Shown: piece by piece, positions 16,000 through 16,555 of the stretch
How positions within the stretch are numbered: the stretch's first letter is position 1
Layout: the number at the start of each line of letters is the position of its first letter
Source: an uncultured Clostridia bacterium
GTDB taxonomy: Bacteria; Bacillota; Clostridia; Christensenellales; Borkfalkiaceae
Direction of reading: 5' to 3'
NCBI GenBank assembly: GCA_934254825.1
Contig: CAKQMB010000025.1
Location: 1 to 16,555, forward strand
DNA length: 16,555 bases
Program-made: the position numbers and the translations under genes
The notes under the pieces: generated by a model
Databases searched by the model: none
Seen by the model: only the letters and a program-made list of their open reading frames with translations
Told to the model about the DNA's origin: nothing

Positions 16000-16360
16000 T
16001 AAAAAATAACGCTTTTAGCTGATTCTATTCGATAGGTCGGTTACTGCAAAAAATTGTCGAAATGTTGAAAAATGAGGGAAAGAGGTTTTTCACCCCGAGG
16101 ATAATTGCAGGTTTGCAAAGTACACGCTCCGTATACTTTTCGATTATAAAGACTAAATCGCAGGCAGCAACGTAATTCATTGGAATAACGTATTGTGGGG
16201 CGGTACCTTCTCGGCGATGGATAGTTTTCGACTACCGAAGAGTATTGTCAAAACATGCTCCGCATAGCGGACAGACTTTTAAAGATTGCGTCGAATGTGA
16301 TTTTTGCAGCGATCACGCCCGTAAGGAATAATTATCCCTATAAAAAAAATTTTAACGTGG
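16000..16360 (+). pseudogene. Decayed SGNH/GDSL hydrolase gene, C-terminally truncated
   Basis: No single frame is open, but joining frames rebuilds the N-terminal two thirds of an SGNH hydrolase. 16006-16053 reads ITLLADSIR, stop, VGYCKK: the GDSIR nucleophile block with Gly changed to Ala. 16076-16153 reads GKEVFHPEDNCRFAKYTLRI, then LFDYKD. 16157-16198, the same frame, reads IAGSNVIHWNNVLW. 16201-16350 reads RYLLGDG, stop, FSTTEEYCQNMLRIADRLLK, then NVIFAAITPVRNNYPYKKN. In-frame stops occur at 16033, 16073, 16154 and 16222, with frame changes near 16055-16070 and 16199-16200. The catalytic Asp/His block of the C-terminus is missing. The original start was probably an ATG at the ATA at 16000, with GAGAG about ten bases before it, placing the gene right behind the propeller glycosidase. 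Relatives include carbohydrate esterases, so a deacylating role is likely but unproven. Confidence 0.75.
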
Positions 16361-16369
16361 CAGCGTTAA
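16352..16369 (-). terminator. Weak hairpin, possible terminator
   Basis: TTAACG (16352-16357) and CGTTAA (16364-16369) form a 6-bp stem with a 6-nt loop. On the minus strand it is followed by a run of eight T (complement of 16342-16349), which favours a terminator for a minus-strand gene entering from beyond the right edge. On the plus strand a looser T-rich stretch follows (16376-16390). The stem is AU-rich, so function is uncertain. Confidence 0.3.
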
Positions 16370-16388
16370 GAGTGTCTTTTGAACTTTT

Positions 16389-16416
16389 TTGAAATGTATC
16401 TTGTAAGGTTTATAAA
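16389..16416 (+). promoter_or_regulatory. Promoter-like sequence before the right-edge ORF
   Basis: TTGAAA at 16389-16394 and TATAAA at 16411-16416 are separated by 16 bp, close to a sigma-A promoter. Transcription would start near 16423, about 50 nt before the ATG at 16475. It sits after the decayed hydrolase gene, consistent with the start of a new transcription unit. AT-rich DNA makes chance matches common. Confidence 0.4.
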
Positions 16417-16442
16417 ATCGGCAAAAACAGTGGGATAACTTG

Positions 16443-16480
16443 TATCATCGTTAAATAAAATACGAGGAGAAACGATGATA
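16443..16480 (+). promoter_or_regulatory. Inverted repeat enclosing ribosome binding site and start codon
   Basis: TATCATCGTT (16443-16452) and AACGATGATA (16471-16480) are perfectly complementary over 10 bp with an 18-nt loop. The loop holds GAGGAG, and the right arm holds the ATG at 16475. In RNA this would pair the start codon and could limit translation; in DNA it could be an operator. No T-run follows, so it is not a terminator. Confidence 0.45.
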
Positions 16481-16555
16481 ATCTTCATTGTATATACCTC
16501 ACATAACTCTTTTAATTCCACCGCCAAAGGAAAGGACTCCTATCGTGCCGAATTC
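16475..16555 (+). CDS. 5' end of an unidentified ORF cut by the window edge
   Basis: ATG 16475 opens a frame of 27 codons with no stop before the window ends; it begins MIIFIVYTSHNSF, a hydrophobic then polar start. The ribosome binding site GAGGAG (16464-16469) is five bases upstream and near-perfect, and a promoter-like sequence precedes it, which together make a real gene start plausible. The fragment is too short to identify. The start codon lies within the right arm of a 10-bp inverted repeat (16443-16452 / 16471-16480). Confidence 0.45.
   Translation, partial: MIIFIVYTSHNSFNSTAKGKDSYRAEF

Noticed and set aside
16550..16555. GAATTC at the very end of the window
   Set aside because: An EcoRI site at the edge could hint at a cloning boundary, but a 6-bp match is expected by chance and other GAATTC sites occur inside the window.
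1..16555. CRISPR arrays, tRNA or rRNA genes, insertion sequences, toxin-antitoxin pairs
   Set aside because: No regularly spaced direct repeats, no tRNA-like cloverleaf, no transposase and no small paired genes were seen on either strand.

Overview
The window looks like chromosomal DNA of an uncultured, gut-type Bacillota (Clostridia). It has strong purine-rich Shine-Dalgarno sites, Firmicutes-style lipoprotein signals, a sugar ABC importer of the solute-binding protein plus two permeases type with no dedicated ATPase, AraC regulators and an InlB-type repeat surface protein. The lineage is inferred from gene style only; there is no rRNA or marker gene here.

Layout. 1-445 is gene-free and holds two long hairpins that read as intrinsic terminators on the minus strand. 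446-949 (minus) is an AraC regulator with a truncated N-terminus. A divergent intergenic region follows, with an extended -10 promoter at 1178-1186. From 1217 to 12437 all genes are on the plus strand and tightly packed: a GH29 alpha-L-fucosidase, a GH71/99-like lipoprotein glycosidase, a cupin-AraC regulator, a Gfo/Idh/MocA oxidoreductase, a sugar-binding lipoprotein, two sugar permeases, and a 960-residue surface protein with five copies of an unrecognised domain and two InlB repeats. A terminator-like hairpin (12456-12511) precedes a GH38 alpha-mannosidase, which overlaps a beta-propeller glycosidase broken by a one-base frameshift. Immediately downstream (about 16000-16360) is a heavily decayed SGNH/GDSL hydrolase gene, recognisable only by joining reading frames. 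The right edge holds a promoter-like sequence and the start of an ORF whose start codon lies inside a hairpin.

How it may work. The set fits import and breakdown of a fucosylated, mannose-containing glycan such as an N-glycan or mannan fragment. The GH99-like lipoprotein would trim polymer outside the cell, the binding protein and permeases would import oligosaccharides, and the cytoplasmic fucosidase, mannosidase, propeller enzyme and oxidoreductase would process them. The embedded AraC protein is the likely local regulator. The substrate is inference from family combination. The 3' end of the locus appears to be decaying: one frameshifted glycosidase is followed by one dead esterase-type gene.

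Most novel items: the five-fold repeat domain and cysteine-containing C-terminal tail (no LPXTG) of the surface protein; the decayed SGNH gene; and the hairpin lying between the surface protein and the mannosidase with no room for a promoter after it.
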